From positions 1 to 62,604 of the forward strand of contig JAMFRO010000062.1 in NCBI GenBank assembly GCA_026224825.1: a stretch of 62,604 nucleotides of DNA. Reading direction: 5' to 3'. Made by a program: the position numbers and the translations under genes. A model generated the notes under the pieces. It did no database searches. It saw only the letters and a program-made list of their open reading frames with translations, and was not told where the DNA came from. Position 1 is the stretch's first letter. Each line of letters begins with the position of its first letter. This DNA comes from a bacterium (GTDB lineage Bacteria > Pseudomonadota > Alphaproteobacteria > Acetobacterales > Acetobacteraceae). Positions 26,978-36,559 of the stretch are shown in pieces.

Positions 26978-27997
26978 TTACGGCACACCCTTACTCGTAG
27001 AATACTCAAAATGCAGCGCTGTATCGGGGTACACGATCGGATGGATCGCATGTGCCGCCATGGCGCCCTCCGCAAAGCCCTGGAGAATGAGTTTCAGCTT
27101 GCCGGGATAGCTGGCGATATCGCCGATGGCGAAAATACCGGGAATCGACGTCTCCAGTGTTGAAGGCGTAACCTCGACATGGTGGTGGGCAAGTTGTAGC
27201 CCCCAGTCGGCGATGGGGCCGAGTTCCATGGCCAGGCCGAAGAAGGGGAGCAGCACGTCTGCGGGGAGGTGTTTTGTCCCGCCGTCGAGGTCGGCCACTT
27301 CCACGGCGGATAGTTTTCCACCGGCGCCGTGCAAAGCGTGGAGCTGGTAGGGGATGACCATCTCCACGGCACCTGAGGCGGCCAGAGCGTCGAGCTGGGC
27401 GGCGCTCTCGGGGGCGGCACGGAATTTGGGGCGGCGGTGCACCACGGCGATATGGGCGGCGATGCCTTGCAGGGCCAGCGCCCAATCCACGGCGGAATCG
27501 CCACCGCCGGCGATGACGACACGTTTGCCGCGCAAATCCTCGCGGCGTTTGACGTAATAGCGCACGGCACCTGTGGCCTCGTAAGCGGACAACCCATCCA
27601 AAGGCGGGCGGTTGGGACCGAAGGCGCCGGCGCCGGCGGCCAAGATCACGGCTTTGGCTTTGATGATGTCCCCCGCGCTGGTGGTGAGGGTGAAATCGCC
27701 TTTGCTCCCGGTTAGCCCGGTTACCTGGCGGCCGAGGAGCTTGGCGCAATCGAACGGGGCTATCTGGTGCTCGAGCTGGGCGATCAGAGCCGCGCCCTCG
27801 ATGGCGGGGTGGGCGGGGATGTCGTAGATCGGCTTCTCGGGGTACAGGGCCACGCATTGGCCGCCCAGCTCCTCCAGCGCGTCTATGAGCACGCTGGAGA
27901 TTTTCAGCATGCCGCATTCGAATACCGCGAACATGCCCGTGGGGCCGGCGCCTATGATCGCAACATCCGCTGTTATTGGGGTGGTTATCTGATCCAT
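26978..27997 (-). CDS. Ferredoxin/flavodoxin-NADP reductase, thioredoxin-reductase-like (YumC type)
   Basis: A 339-residue two-dinucleotide-domain flavoprotein. The FAD motif is VAIIGAGPTGMFAVFECG at about 10-27, and the NADPH motif is VVIAGGGDSAVDWALAL. The redox CxxC of thioredoxin reductases is missing where it would be expected, and LYPEKPIYDIPAHP near residues 51-64 is typical of YumC-type ferredoxin-NADP reductases. The C-terminal ATTSIPGIFAIGD-like segment contacts FAD. It probably moves electrons between NADPH and ferredoxin. It is divergent from tsaE. Confidence 0.88.
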   Translation of the reverse strand: MDQITTPITADVAIIGAGPTGMFAVFECGMLKISSVLIDALEELGGQCVALYPEKPIYDIPAHPAIEGAALIAQLEHQIAPFDCAKLLGRQVTGLTGSKGDFTLTTSAGDIIKAKAVILAAGAGAFGPNRPPLDGLSAYEATGAVRYYVKRREDLRGKRVVIAGGGDSAVDWALALQGIAAHIAVVHRRPKFRAAPESAAQLDALAASGAVEMVIPYQLHALHGAGGKLSAVEVADLDGGTKHLPADVLLPFFGLAMELGPIADWGLQLAHHHVEVTPSTLETSIPGIFAIGDIASYPGKLKLILQGFAEGAMAAHAIHPIVYPDTALHFEYSTSKGVP

Positions 27998-28057
27998 GGT
28001 TTTGCTCTGCCGCAGCGCTCTTCCACAATCAAGCGCGGGGGGGCAAAAGCTTTAAGC

Positions 28058-28492
28058 ATGCGACTCCATCTTGCCGATGAACAGGCTACCATTGCCCTGG
28101 GCGTGCACCTGGCCGCGCGCGCCCGGCCGGGGGATGTTTTGCTCCTGCATGGCCCGCTGGGGGCGGGGAAATCCACCCTGGCACGCGCTTTTATCCGGGC
28201 TTTGGTGGGGGATCCGAAGCTGACCGTGCCGAGTCCCACCTTTACCCTGGTGCAGAGCTACGAGACGCCCCGTGGGGAGGTTTGGCATTTTGACCTCTGG
28301 CGCCTGGACGGGCCGGAGGGGCTGGCGGAATTGGGCTGGGATGAGGCGGAGCGACAAATCGTGCTGGTGGAGTGGCCGGAGCGGCTGGGGGCGTTAACCC
28401 CGGCGCAGGCGTTGCGGATTACCCTCTCGCATACGGGTACAACGCGTGAGATAGAGTTGCACGGCGAACAGAGGTGGCTTGATGGGCTTTGA
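28058..28492 (+). CDS. tsaE: tRNA threonylcarbamoyladenosine biosynthesis ATPase
   Basis: A 144-residue P-loop protein with Walker A GPLGAGKST at 32-40, VPSPTFTLVQSYE in the middle and VEWPERLG near the Walker B side. It is the ATPase subunit that works with TsaB and TsaD in forming t6A37 on ANN-decoding tRNAs. The open frame extends far upstream inside antisense sequence, so ATG 28058 is chosen by family N-terminus. It overlaps the next gene by 11 bases and starts the tsaE-addAB run. Confidence 0.92.
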   Translation: MRLHLADEQATIALGVHLAARARPGDVLLLHGPLGAGKSTLARAFIRALVGDPKLTVPSPTFTLVQSYETPRGEVWHFDLWRLDGPEGLAELGWDEAERQIVLVEWPERLGALTPAQALRITLSHTGTTREIELHGEQRWLDGL

Positions 28493-29207
28493 TACGGCAG
28501 TAATCCTGAGCGCCGGGCTGGGCACGCGCATGCGCCCGCTCACAGCGGCCACGCCCAAGCCGCTGCTGCCGCTCGGCGGCAAACCTATACTGGCGCATAC
28601 GCTGGAGCGGTTGCGGGAGGCGGGGGTTAAGCGGATTATCGTGAACGCGCATTATCTGGCGGACCAGATTGAAGAATTTTTGCGCCCCTATGAGAATGTG
28701 ACCGTGACCCGCGAGGGCGAGCTGCAGGATACCGGCGGGGCGATTACCGCCATGCGGGCGAAGGGGCTGCTGCCGGAGGCGCCGTTCTATGTGGTGAATG
28801 GCGATAGCTATTGGGTGGACGGGCCGAGCCCGACCCTGCCACGGCTGGAACGCAGCTTCGATGCCGCGCACAATGATGTGGTGCTGCTGCTGGCGCGCGC
28901 CGCGGGGGCGGTGGCGGAGACCGGCCAGGGGGATTTTCACTGGCCGCGCGATGGCGAATTGCGCCGCCGTGATGAGCGGGATGTGGCGCCTTATCTCTAT
29001 GCCGGGGTGCAACTGGTCTCGCCCGCGCTGTTCAGCGCCTCACCGAGCGAGCCGTTCAGCATGAATTTGTTGTGGGACCGCGCGCTGGCGGCGGGGCGGG
29101 GCGATGCCATCGTGCATGATGGCATCTGGTTCCAACTGACCACGCCGGAGGATCTGGCCCAGGCCCAGGCAGCACTTGATGCGCGGGAGGTGGGGAATAC
29201 CACGTGA
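28482..29207 (+). CDS. Sugar-1-phosphate nucleotidyltransferase (MurU-like)
   Basis: A 241-residue nucleotidyltransferase with the signature ILSAGLGTRMRPLTAATPKP, then LLPLGGKPI and the metal aspartate in VVNGDSYW. Size and context match the GDP-mannose or UDP-MurNAc-type enzymes (COG1208) next to tsaE in alphaproteobacteria, where MurU with AmgK recycles cell-wall amino sugar. The usual aminoglycoside-phosphotransferase-like kinase gene between tsaE and this gene is absent here. Start ATG 28482 lies inside tsaE; its stop overlaps the GTG of addB. Confidence 0.85.
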   Translation: MGFDTAVILSAGLGTRMRPLTAATPKPLLPLGGKPILAHTLERLREAGVKRIIVNAHYLADQIEEFLRPYENVTVTREGELQDTGGAITAMRAKGLLPEAPFYVVNGDSYWVDGPSPTLPRLERSFDAAHNDVVLLLARAAGAVAETGQGDFHWPRDGELRRRDERDVAPYLYAGVQLVSPALFSASPSEPFSMNLLWDRALAAGRGDAIVHDGIWFQLTTPEDLAQAQAALDAREVGNTT

Positions 29208-32113
29208 TCCAGATTGGTGCCTTTGCGCCCGAGGCTGCGTTTTTGCCCGCTTTGGCGGGGCTGTGGCTGGCGCAGGGCGGGGCGCCGCAGGATGGTCTGA
29301 TCATCCTGCCGAGCCGCCGTGCCGCGCAGGCGCTGGGGGCGGCTTTTTTGGAGGCCAATGGCGGTGCGGCTTTGCTGCTGCCGCGGATTATCGCGTTGGG
29401 GAATATTGACGAGGCGGGGTTGCTGCTCTCGACCGGGTTTTCACTCCCGCCAGCCATTACGGGCACCAAACGCCAGGCGCTGCTGGCGAATTTGATTCTG
29501 GCGATGCAGGGCGAAGGCGGTGCGCCGCGCAAACCGCATGCGGCGTGGCTGCTGGCGGCTGAGCTGGCATCGCTGCTGGATGAGGCGGATTATGCCGAGG
29601 TGGATCTGGCCGAGGCACTGCCGAAACTGGTGGAAGGCGAGCTGGCGGCGCATTGGCAGAAGACGTTGCTGTTTTTGCGCATCGTGACGCATGCCTGGCC
29701 GGATTATTTGGCGGCGAACGGGCTGACCAATCCGGCGGGGCGGCTGCGCGGGCTGATACGCGCGCAGACATTGGTGTGGCAGGAGCGGCCGCCGGCGCAC
29801 CGGCTGTGGATGGTGGCGGCTGAGGGCAACCCCGCGATTGCCGCCATGGCCAAGGCGGTGGCCGGGCTGCCGGAGGGCATGCTGCTGCTGCCGGGTTATG
29901 ATCCGGCGCTGGATTCTGAGGCCTGGGTGGCGCTGGAGGATACGCATGCGCAGGCGGGGATCGCCCGGTTGCTGGCGGATATGGGGGCGCGGCGCAGCGA
30001 GGTTTTGCGCCTGGAAGCACCGGCGGCCGATGTGCCCGAGGGGCGCGGGGCGTTGTTTTCCCGTGCGTTGCTGCCTGCCGCTTCTCTCGGCGCCTGGCAG
30101 GACCGGGAGGTACCCGACATTACGGGCATAAAACGGCTGGAGACGCCGGAAGAGGCGCAGAATGCGCTGGCGATTGCGATGATCCTGCGCGATGCGCTGG
30201 AGCGGCCGGGGACGACGGCGGCGCTGATTACGCCTGATAGGCAGCTCGCCGCGCGGGTGGCGAGTGCGTTGAAACGGTTTGGTATCAGCGCGGATGACAG
30301 CGCTGGTGAGCCGTTGGCGGAGACCCCGCCTGCGGTGTTTTTGCGGCTGCTGGCGCGGGCGGCTGTGAGTGAGTATGCGCCGCTGCCGTTGATCTCGCTG
30401 CTGAAACATCCGCTGGCGGCCGGCGGGCTACCGCCGGGGCAGTTTCGCGATCTCGGCCGGCGGCTGGAGACGCGGGCGTTGCGCGGGCCACGGCCGGGGC
30501 CGGGGTTTGATGGGATAAAATACCGGCTTGAGGCGGCGCCGCAGGGGTTGAAGGATTTTGTCGAGCGGCTGGAATTGTTGCTCCGGCCTTTGGCGACGGC
30601 TGAGTTCGTGTCTCCTGCTGCCGCGCTGCGGTTGCTGGCGGAGGCGGGGGAAGCGCTGGCGAAGACCGATGAGCTGCCGGGAGCTGCCGTGCTGTGGGCT
30701 GGTGAGGCGGGCATCGCGCTCTCTGAGTTGTTGCTGGATATGTTTGGCGCTTTGGCCGATCTGCCGGATATGGCGCGCGGGGATTTGCCCGATTTGCTGG
30801 ATGCCGTGCTGGCGGGTTTGGTGGTGCGCAGGCCACGGGTGAAGGATGGGCATCCGCGCATTGCGATTTGGGGGATTCAGGAGGCGGCGCTGCAGAGTGT
30901 CGACCTGGCCGTGCTGGGCGGGCTGGTGGAGGGTGTGTGGCCATCTCCGGCGGAACCTGGGCCGTGGTTATCGCGCCCGATGCGCAAAGCCGCCGGGCTG
31001 CCATCGCCAGAGCTGAAAATAGGCCAGGCGGCGCATGGGTTTTTCTCATTGGCCTGTGCGTGCCGGGAGCTGGTGCTGGCGGCACCTGCACGGCGTGAGC
31101 GGGCACCGGCGGTGCCAGCGCGCTGGCTGACGCGGCTGGATGCGATGCTGGCAGGCGCCGGCGTTGCGTTGCCGCAGCACGAGGCGGCACTTTGGGCGGC
31201 GCAGCTTGATTTACCGGAGACGCGCGAGCGGCGGCTGCCGCCCTATCCGCGCCCGCCGGCGGCGGTGCGGCCAACGAGCCTGTCGATTTCCGATATCGGC
31301 ATGTTGATGGCTGATCCTTATGCGATTTATGCGCGGAAAATCCTGAATCTTCGTGAACTCAACGAGCTGGACGAGGAAAGCGACCAGAGCCTGTTCGGCG
31401 AGATTGTGCATGAGGGGCTGGCGGCGTTTTTCGGGGAAGATAAGGATGGGTGCGCGCGGCCCGATGCGGTGCTGCTGCTGACCACACGGTTGCAGAGTGC
31501 CATGCGCGAGCGGCGGCCACGCGCGGCACTTGAGGCATGGTGGGCGGCGCGGCTGGCGCGGATTGCGGAATTTGTCGTGGTGCTGGAACAGGCGCGGCGG
31601 GTGGAGCTGGGCACGCCACGGGCTCTGGCGCATGAGGTGAAGGCGGAGTTGCCACTGCCCGGCGGGTTTGTGCTGGTGGGGCGGGCTGACAGGATCGAGC
31701 GCGCGGCCGATGGCAGCATATCGCTGATTGATTACAAGACCGGGGTTGTGCCTGCCGCGTCTGCTGTGGAGGCCGGCACCGCGCCGCAATTGCCGCTGGA
31801 GGCGGTGATGGCGGAAGCCGGGGTGTTCGGCGAGGATTTCGAAGCGGCGGTGACGGAGCTTGCGTATTTCAAACTCTCCGGCCGGGCGGAGGCCGGGGAA
31901 GAAGCACGGTTGTTTAAGAGCAAGCCCGATAAATTGCGGGCGGTGATCGAGAATGCGGGGGCGGCGTTGCAGGATCTGTTTGATAAATTCGCTGACCCGG
32001 CCACGGCTTATCTGGCCGCGCCGCATCCTGCCCGCGAGAATAAATACGATGCCTATGCGGGGATCTCGCGGCGGGCGGAATGGGCTGGGGAGGATGGCAA
32101 TGACGGCGATTGA
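29204..32113 (+). CDS. addB: Double-strand break repair protein AddB
   Basis: A 969-residue AddB subunit of the AddAB helicase-nuclease, which processes double-strand ends for RecA. The N-terminal half is a degenerate helicase lacking an evident Walker A, as in alphaproteobacterial AddB. The C-terminal nuclease domain carries DPYAIYARKILNL near 700 and the catalytic DYKTG in SLIDYKTGVV near residue 845. Start GTG 29204 is translationally coupled to the preceding gene, and its end overlaps addA by 14 bases. Confidence 0.93.
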   Translation: MIQIGAFAPEAAFLPALAGLWLAQGGAPQDGLIILPSRRAAQALGAAFLEANGGAALLLPRIIALGNIDEAGLLLSTGFSLPPAITGTKRQALLANLILAMQGEGGAPRKPHAAWLLAAELASLLDEADYAEVDLAEALPKLVEGELAAHWQKTLLFLRIVTHAWPDYLAANGLTNPAGRLRGLIRAQTLVWQERPPAHRLWMVAAEGNPAIAAMAKAVAGLPEGMLLLPGYDPALDSEAWVALEDTHAQAGIARLLADMGARRSEVLRLEAPAADVPEGRGALFSRALLPAASLGAWQDREVPDITGIKRLETPEEAQNALAIAMILRDALERPGTTAALITPDRQLAARVASALKRFGISADDSAGEPLAETPPAVFLRLLARAAVSEYAPLPLISLLKHPLAAGGLPPGQFRDLGRRLETRALRGPRPGPGFDGIKYRLEAAPQGLKDFVERLELLLRPLATAEFVSPAAALRLLAEAGEALAKTDELPGAAVLWAGEAGIALSELLLDMFGALADLPDMARGDLPDLLDAVLAGLVVRRPRVKDGHPRIAIWGIQEAALQSVDLAVLGGLVEGVWPSPAEPGPWLSRPMRKAAGLPSPELKIGQAAHGFFSLACACRELVLAAPARRERAPAVPARWLTRLDAMLAGAGVALPQHEAALWAAQLDLPETRERRLPPYPRPPAAVRPTSLSISDIGMLMADPYAIYARKILNLRELNELDEESDQSLFGEIVHEGLAAFFGEDKDGCARPDAVLLLTTRLQSAMRERRPRAALEAWWAARLARIAEFVVVLEQARRVELGTPRALAHEVKAELPLPGGFVLVGRADRIERAADGSISLIDYKTGVVPAASAVEAGTAPQLPLEAVMAEAGVFGEDFEAAVTELAYFKLSGRAEAGEEARLFKSKPDKLRAVIENAGAALQDLFDKFADPATAYLAAPHPARENKYDAYAGISRRAEWAGEDGNDGD

Positions 32114-35100
32114 TATTGCCAATGAGGAGCAACGCCGCGCCTCCAACCCGGCGATTTCCACCTTTACGGCGGCCTCCGCCGGGAGTGGTAAAACCAAGCT
32201 GCTGACTGACCGGCTGCTGCGGTTGATGCTGGGTGGGGCGGGGCCGGAGAAGATTCTGTGCCTGACCTATACCAAGGCGGCGGCGGCGGAGATGCGGATA
32301 CGGTTGAACGCCCGGCTGGGCAAATGGGTGGTGCTGCCGCGCGCTGGACTGGAAGCGGAGCTGCGGGCGCTGGATGTGGTGCCGGATGAGAAGACGCTAG
32401 GGCTGGCACGCAAGATTTTTGCCGATGTGCTGGATCTGCCGGGGGGAATGCGGATCGAGACGATCCATGCGTTCTGCCAGTCGCTGCTGCGGCGGTTTCC
32501 ACTGGAGGCTGAGCTGTCGCCGCATTTTCAGGTGGCGGATGATGAGAAGGCGGCGCAGCGTTTGCGCGAGGCGCGGGAGGCCGCACTGGGTGACCCCGCC
32601 GCGCGCGCGGCGATAGAGGTGCTGGCGGCGGAGATTGATGAGGCTAGTTTTACCGATCTCACGCAGGCGTTTTGCGCGGCGCCTGAGGCGGCGTTGCTGG
32701 GGGGCGAGGTGGAGGATGTGGCCGCCATGCAGCGTGCCGCATTGGGCGCGGGGGATGAGAGCGAGGCAGAGATCGTGGCCCGGGCCGTGCACGTGCCGCA
32801 CGAGGCGGAATTGCATGAGATGTTTCTGCGCATCGCCTATCAGGGCACCACGAGCGGCCAGGCCAGGGCCCATGACTGGCTGGACTGGCTGGCGCAATTT
32901 CCGGAATCCCGTGCCGCGCGCTGGGAGGATTGGGCGGTCTCCTTCTTCACCACGGCGGGGGAGCCGCGCAAGATGGGGCCGATCTGCGGGAAAGCGCTGC
33001 GGGCGGTGGAAGAGGATATCGACGCGGTTTTTGAGCTGGAACGCAGGCGTATTCGCGCGGTGCAGGAGCGGTTGAAGGCGGCGCGGCTGGCGGTGATCAA
33101 TGCGGCGGTGGTGCGGCTGCTGCTGCCCATTGCGGCGGCGGAGCGGCGCGCCAAAACGCTGACGGCGCAGCTCTCCTATGGGGATCTTGTGGCTTATACG
33201 GAAAAGTTGCTGGTGGACCCTGGGGCGGCCTGGGTGTTGTACAAGCTGGATGGCGGGATTGATCATCTGCTGCTGGATGAGGTGCAAGATACAGCACCGC
33301 AACAATGGGAGATTGCCAATGCCATTGCCGCGGAGTTTTTTGCAGGCGCGGGCGCTAAGGAACAGGCGCGTAGTATTTTTGCGGTGGGTGATCCCAAGCA
33401 GTCGATCTTCTCGTTTCAGGGCGCGGATCTGACCAGTTTTGCCGCGTATCGGGAAAAGTTCAAAAACCAGGCCGTGGCGGCGGAGCAGCAATGGCTGGAT
33501 GGGAGATTATCCGTGTCGTTCCGCTCCACGGGGCCGGTGCTGGCGTTGACCGATGCGGTGTTTGCCGGTGGCTTTGCGCGGCAGGGCGTGTACGCGCCGG
33601 ATGAGGCGCCGGAGCATGTGCTGAGCCGCACGGGCCAGGCGGGGCGGGCTACACTATGGCCGTTGACGCGGGCGCAGGATGCCACGGCGCTGGCGCCCTG
33701 GGCTCTGCCGGATGATTATGAGACTGCGGATTCCGCCTATGCGCTGCTGGCGCGGCAGATTACGGATTATATCGAGACGCGGTTAAGGCGGCCCCTGCCC
33801 TCGCGGAATCGGCTGGCTCGGCCTGGGGATTTTTTGATACTGGTGCGCCGGCGTGATGCGCTGGTGGGGGCGATAACCGCGGCGCTGAAGGGGCGCGGTA
33901 TCGCCGTGGCGGGGCTGGACCGGATGGTGCTGACCACGCAGATTGGTGTGTCGGATTTGCTGGCGCTGTGCGATGCGCTGCTGCTGCCGGATGATGACCG
34001 GGCGTTTGCGCATTTTCTGGCATCGCCTCTGGGCGGACTCTCCGATGATAGCTTGATGCGGCTGGCGTTGGGGCGGACACGCAGCCTGGTGGGCACGCTG
34101 TTTGCCCGGGCCGAGGAGCAGGCGGATTGGGCGGGGGCGAAGGCGTTTTTTGATTCTTTACGCCAGAGAGCGGATTTTTTGCCGCCTTATGCACTGCTGG
34201 CCGAGGCTTTGGGGCCGCTGGGCGGGCGGGCAAAACTGCTGCGCCGGCTGGGGCCGGAGGCGGCCGAGCCGCTGGATGAGCTGCTGGCCGAGGCGCTGAG
34301 CTTTACGCAGGGCGAGCCGGGCTCGCTGCAGGGGTTTGTGCAGAAAATGCGGCTCTCCGGGGCCTCGATTAAGCGCGAGACCGAGGCCGGGGGGGGCGAG
34401 GTGCGGATTATGACCGTGCATGGCGCCAAGGGGTTGCAGGCGCCGATTGTGATTTTGCCGGATACGACGAGCCTGCCTAAGGCGGATAAAAAACTGTTCT
34501 GGCTGGATGTGCCGCAGCAAAATGCGAAAATACCGGTGTTCTGTCCGCGTACGGCGCTGCGGGCCGAGGCGGTGGCGGCAGCGGCGACGGCCGATAAGGC
34601 CGCGATGCAGGCGGAGTATAACCGGTTGCTGTATGTGGCGCTGACGCGGGCGGAGGATGAGCTGCTGATATGCGGGGCTGAGGGCAAACGTAAGCCGCCC
34701 GAGACGTGCTGGTATGAGGCGGTGGCGCAGGGGTTTGGCCGGCTCGACACGCGTGAGGAGGATGGCGTGCTGGTGCTTGATTGCGAACAGGGTGCTGATC
34801 CGGACCGGATTGCCAAGGTGAGCGAGAGCCAGACCGCCCCCCTGCCCGCCTGGGCTGGCGCAGCACCTGGCTGGCAGGCACTGCCGCCGCCTAAGGAGGA
34901 GCAGAAACCGGAGCGAATCGTGCCCAGCCGGGCGGTGGAGGATGAGGTTCGGCGGGCTATCGCGGCGAGCCCGCTGGGCGGGGGGCTGGCTGCTACCCGC
35001 ACGGCGCGGGCTACGGCTATGGCGCGCGGAAATGTTATTCACGCGCTGCTGCAGCATTTGCCGCAATTGCCGTTTTCCGAGCAGCGGACGGCGGCGCGGC

Positions 35101-35507
35101 GCTATTTGGAGCGGCAGGAGGATGGCATTGCCGAGCAGGCGGAGGGCATATGCGAATCCGTGCTGGCGGTGCTGGGGAACCTGGAACTGCATGATTTATT
35201 TGGGCCCGCCTCGCTGGCCGAGGTGCCGCTGGCCGGTGTTGTGGGCGGGCGCGAGGTGGGGGGAATCGTTGACCGGCTGGCGGTGACCGCGCGGGTGATC
35301 TGGCTCGCCGATTATAAAAGCGACCGTGCCCCGCCTGCCACGCATGACGGGATTCCGGAAAAATATACCGCCCAGCTCGCCGCCTATAGGAGTATTTTGC
35401 GGCAGATCTACCCGGACCACCAGATTCGCACCTTGTTGATCTGGACCGAGACCGGGGCGGTGATGGACGTGCCGGATGCGCTGCTGGAGGATGCCACCCC
35501 GGCTTGA
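32100..35507 (+). CDS. addA: Double-strand break repair helicase AddA
   Basis: A 1135-residue UvrD-like helicase with nuclease. Walker A is TAASAGSGKTKLL near the N-terminus; motif II is LLLDEVQDTAPQQWE, motif III VGDPKQSIFSFQGAD, motif V MTVHGAKGLQAPIV and motif VI RLLYVALTRAEDELL. The C-terminal nuclease has LADYKSDRAPP with QLAAYRSIL. With AddB and RecA it makes the recombinational repair route; no recBCD genes are in the window. ATG 32100 is chosen over 32094 because GGGGAGG ends six bases before it. Confidence 0.95.
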   Translation: MTAIDIANEEQRRASNPAISTFTAASAGSGKTKLLTDRLLRLMLGGAGPEKILCLTYTKAAAAEMRIRLNARLGKWVVLPRAGLEAELRALDVVPDEKTLGLARKIFADVLDLPGGMRIETIHAFCQSLLRRFPLEAELSPHFQVADDEKAAQRLREAREAALGDPAARAAIEVLAAEIDEASFTDLTQAFCAAPEAALLGGEVEDVAAMQRAALGAGDESEAEIVARAVHVPHEAELHEMFLRIAYQGTTSGQARAHDWLDWLAQFPESRAARWEDWAVSFFTTAGEPRKMGPICGKALRAVEEDIDAVFELERRRIRAVQERLKAARLAVINAAVVRLLLPIAAAERRAKTLTAQLSYGDLVAYTEKLLVDPGAAWVLYKLDGGIDHLLLDEVQDTAPQQWEIANAIAAEFFAGAGAKEQARSIFAVGDPKQSIFSFQGADLTSFAAYREKFKNQAVAAEQQWLDGRLSVSFRSTGPVLALTDAVFAGGFARQGVYAPDEAPEHVLSRTGQAGRATLWPLTRAQDATALAPWALPDDYETADSAYALLARQITDYIETRLRRPLPSRNRLARPGDFLILVRRRDALVGAITAALKGRGIAVAGLDRMVLTTQIGVSDLLALCDALLLPDDDRAFAHFLASPLGGLSDDSLMRLALGRTRSLVGTLFARAEEQADWAGAKAFFDSLRQRADFLPPYALLAEALGPLGGRAKLLRRLGPEAAEPLDELLAEALSFTQGEPGSLQGFVQKMRLSGASIKRETEAGGGEVRIMTVHGAKGLQAPIVILPDTTSLPKADKKLFWLDVPQQNAKIPVFCPRTALRAEAVAAAATADKAAMQAEYNRLLYVALTRAEDELLICGAEGKRKPPETCWYEAVAQGFGRLDTREEDGVLVLDCEQGADPDRIAKVSESQTAPLPAWAGAAPGWQALPPPKEEQKPERIVPSRAVEDEVRRAIAASPLGGGLAATRTARATAMARGNVIHALLQHLPQLPFSEQRTAARRYLERQEDGIAEQAEGICESVLAVLGNLELHDLFGPASLAEVPLAGVVGGREVGGIVDRLAVTARVIWLADYKSDRAPPATHDGIPEKYTAQLAAYRSILRQIYPDHQIRTLLIWTETGAVMDVPDALLEDATPA

Positions 35508-35560
35508 TTGGCCGGCGGTTCGGCGCCATGTTACGGAAAATTCTTGTTTAGGACAAAATC

Positions 35561-35878
35561 ATGAGCAAAGCCGTTACCGACGAAACCTTTGAAGCCGATG
35601 TGCTGAAGTCCAGCTCCCCGGTGCTGGTGGATTTCTGGGCCGAATGGTGTGGGCCTTGCCGCTCCATCGCCCCCTCGCTGGAGGATTTATCCAAGGAATA
35701 CGAGGGTAAGCTGCAGATTGTGAAGGTGAATATCGACGAGAATCCGATGACGCCGGGCCAGTTTGGCGTGCGCGGCATCCCGACCCTGCTGATCTTCAAG
35801 GACGGCAAGGTGGCGGCGACCCAGGTGGGCGCGGCACCCAAATCCGCGCTGAAAGCCTGGATCGAAAAGAGCCTTTAA
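35561..35878 (+). CDS. trxA: Thioredoxin
   Basis: A 105-residue classical thioredoxin: active site [10 protein letters not shown] with Cys30 and Cys33, cis-proline segment [12 protein letters not shown], and normal length. It reduces cytoplasmic protein disulfides. It follows addA by about 50 bases, a neighbour order that is common in alphaproteobacteria. Confidence 0.97.
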   Translation: MSKAVTDETFEADVLKSSSPVLVDFWAEWCGPCRSIAPSLEDLSKEYEGKLQIVKVNIDENPMTPGQFGVRGIPTLLIFKDGKVAATQVGAAPKSALKAWIEKSL

Positions 35879-35879
35879 T

Positions 35880-36269
35880 ATGCTGGATGGCGAAAAGCCC
35901 CCTGCCATCATGCCGATGATACGTACCATCGCCATGCCGGCGGATGCCAACGCCAGCGGGGATATTTTTGGTGGCTGGCTGATGAGTCAGATGGACTTGG
36001 CAGCCGGCAACCTGGCCCAGCGCGTGGCGCATGGGCGCTGCGTGACCGTGGCGGTGGATGCGATGAGCTTTATCCGCCCGGTGAAGATTGGGGATGAAGT
36101 GACGGTGTATTGCGAGCTGGTGTCCACCGGGCGGACCTCGCTGAGCATTGCGGTGGAGGCCTGGCGGCGGGAACGCTCTGATGAGCATGATCAAAGGGTT
36201 ACGAAGGCCGTGTTCAAGTTTGTGGCGATTGATGCCGAGGGGCGGTCGCGGCCAGTAAAGCCGGATTAA
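35880..36269 (+). CDS. Acyl-CoA thioesterase, YciA-like hotdog protein
   Basis: A 129-residue hotdog-fold thioesterase. The helix and strand segment NASGDIFGGWLMSQMDLAAG and the later VAVDAMSFIRPVKIGDEV are the YciA/BACH signature, with Asn and Asp in the first motif at the active site. YciA enzymes hydrolyse a broad range of acyl-CoAs in the cytoplasm. It starts one base after the trxA stop, so it is probably cotranscribed. Confidence 0.9.
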   Translation: MLDGEKPPAIMPMIRTIAMPADANASGDIFGGWLMSQMDLAAGNLAQRVAHGRCVTVAVDAMSFIRPVKIGDEVTVYCELVSTGRTSLSIAVEAWRRERSDEHDQRVTKAVFKFVAIDAEGRSRPVKPD

Positions 36270-36277
36270 ACTTGAAA

Positions 36278-36297
36278 GTAAGGTCATTTTGCCTTAC
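36278..36297. promoter_or_regulatory. Inverted repeat before the VapBC-type module
   Basis: GTAAGG (36278-36283) and CCTTAC (36292-36297) flank eight bases just before the antitoxin start. The position suits the autoregulatory operator that such antitoxins bind. Confidence 0.5.
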
Positions 36298-36307
36298 ATT
36301 TATCCCT

Positions 36308-36559
36308 ATGGATACACTCACGATTACTGCCAAGGGTCAGGTGACGCTCCGCAAGGAGGTGCTGCGGCATCTTGGCGTGGCGCCTGGCGCGAAGGTGGAG
36401 GTGAATCTGCTGCCTGATGGGCGGGTGGAACTGCGGCCGGTTGTGAAAACGGGCAAGATTTCTGATGTTTTCGGGATGTTGCGGCGGGAAGGGCAGCCGA
36501 GCCTATCCATCGAGGAGATAAACGAGGCGATTGCCGCGGGGTGGGCCGGTAAACGGTGA
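36308..36559 (+). CDS. AbrB/MazE-type antitoxin (VapB-like)
   Basis: An 83-residue SpoVT/AbrB-fold DNA-binding antitoxin: MDTLTITAKGQVTLRKEVLR is the swapped-hairpin beta domain, followed by a toxin-wrapping C-terminal helix ending WAGKR. Start ATG 36308 is preferred over the longer frame. Its stop overlaps the toxin start by GTGA. It probably neutralises the PIN toxin and represses the operon through the inverted repeat at 36278-36297. Confidence 0.85.
   Translation: MDTLTITAKGQVTLRKEVLRHLGVAPGAKVEVNLLPDGRVELRPVVKTGKISDVFGMLRREGQPSLSIEEINEAIAAGWAGKR

Noticed and set aside
27767..28057. N-terminal extension of TsaE
   Set aside because: It is antisense to the ferredoxin-NADP reductase gene; the family N-terminus begins at 28058.
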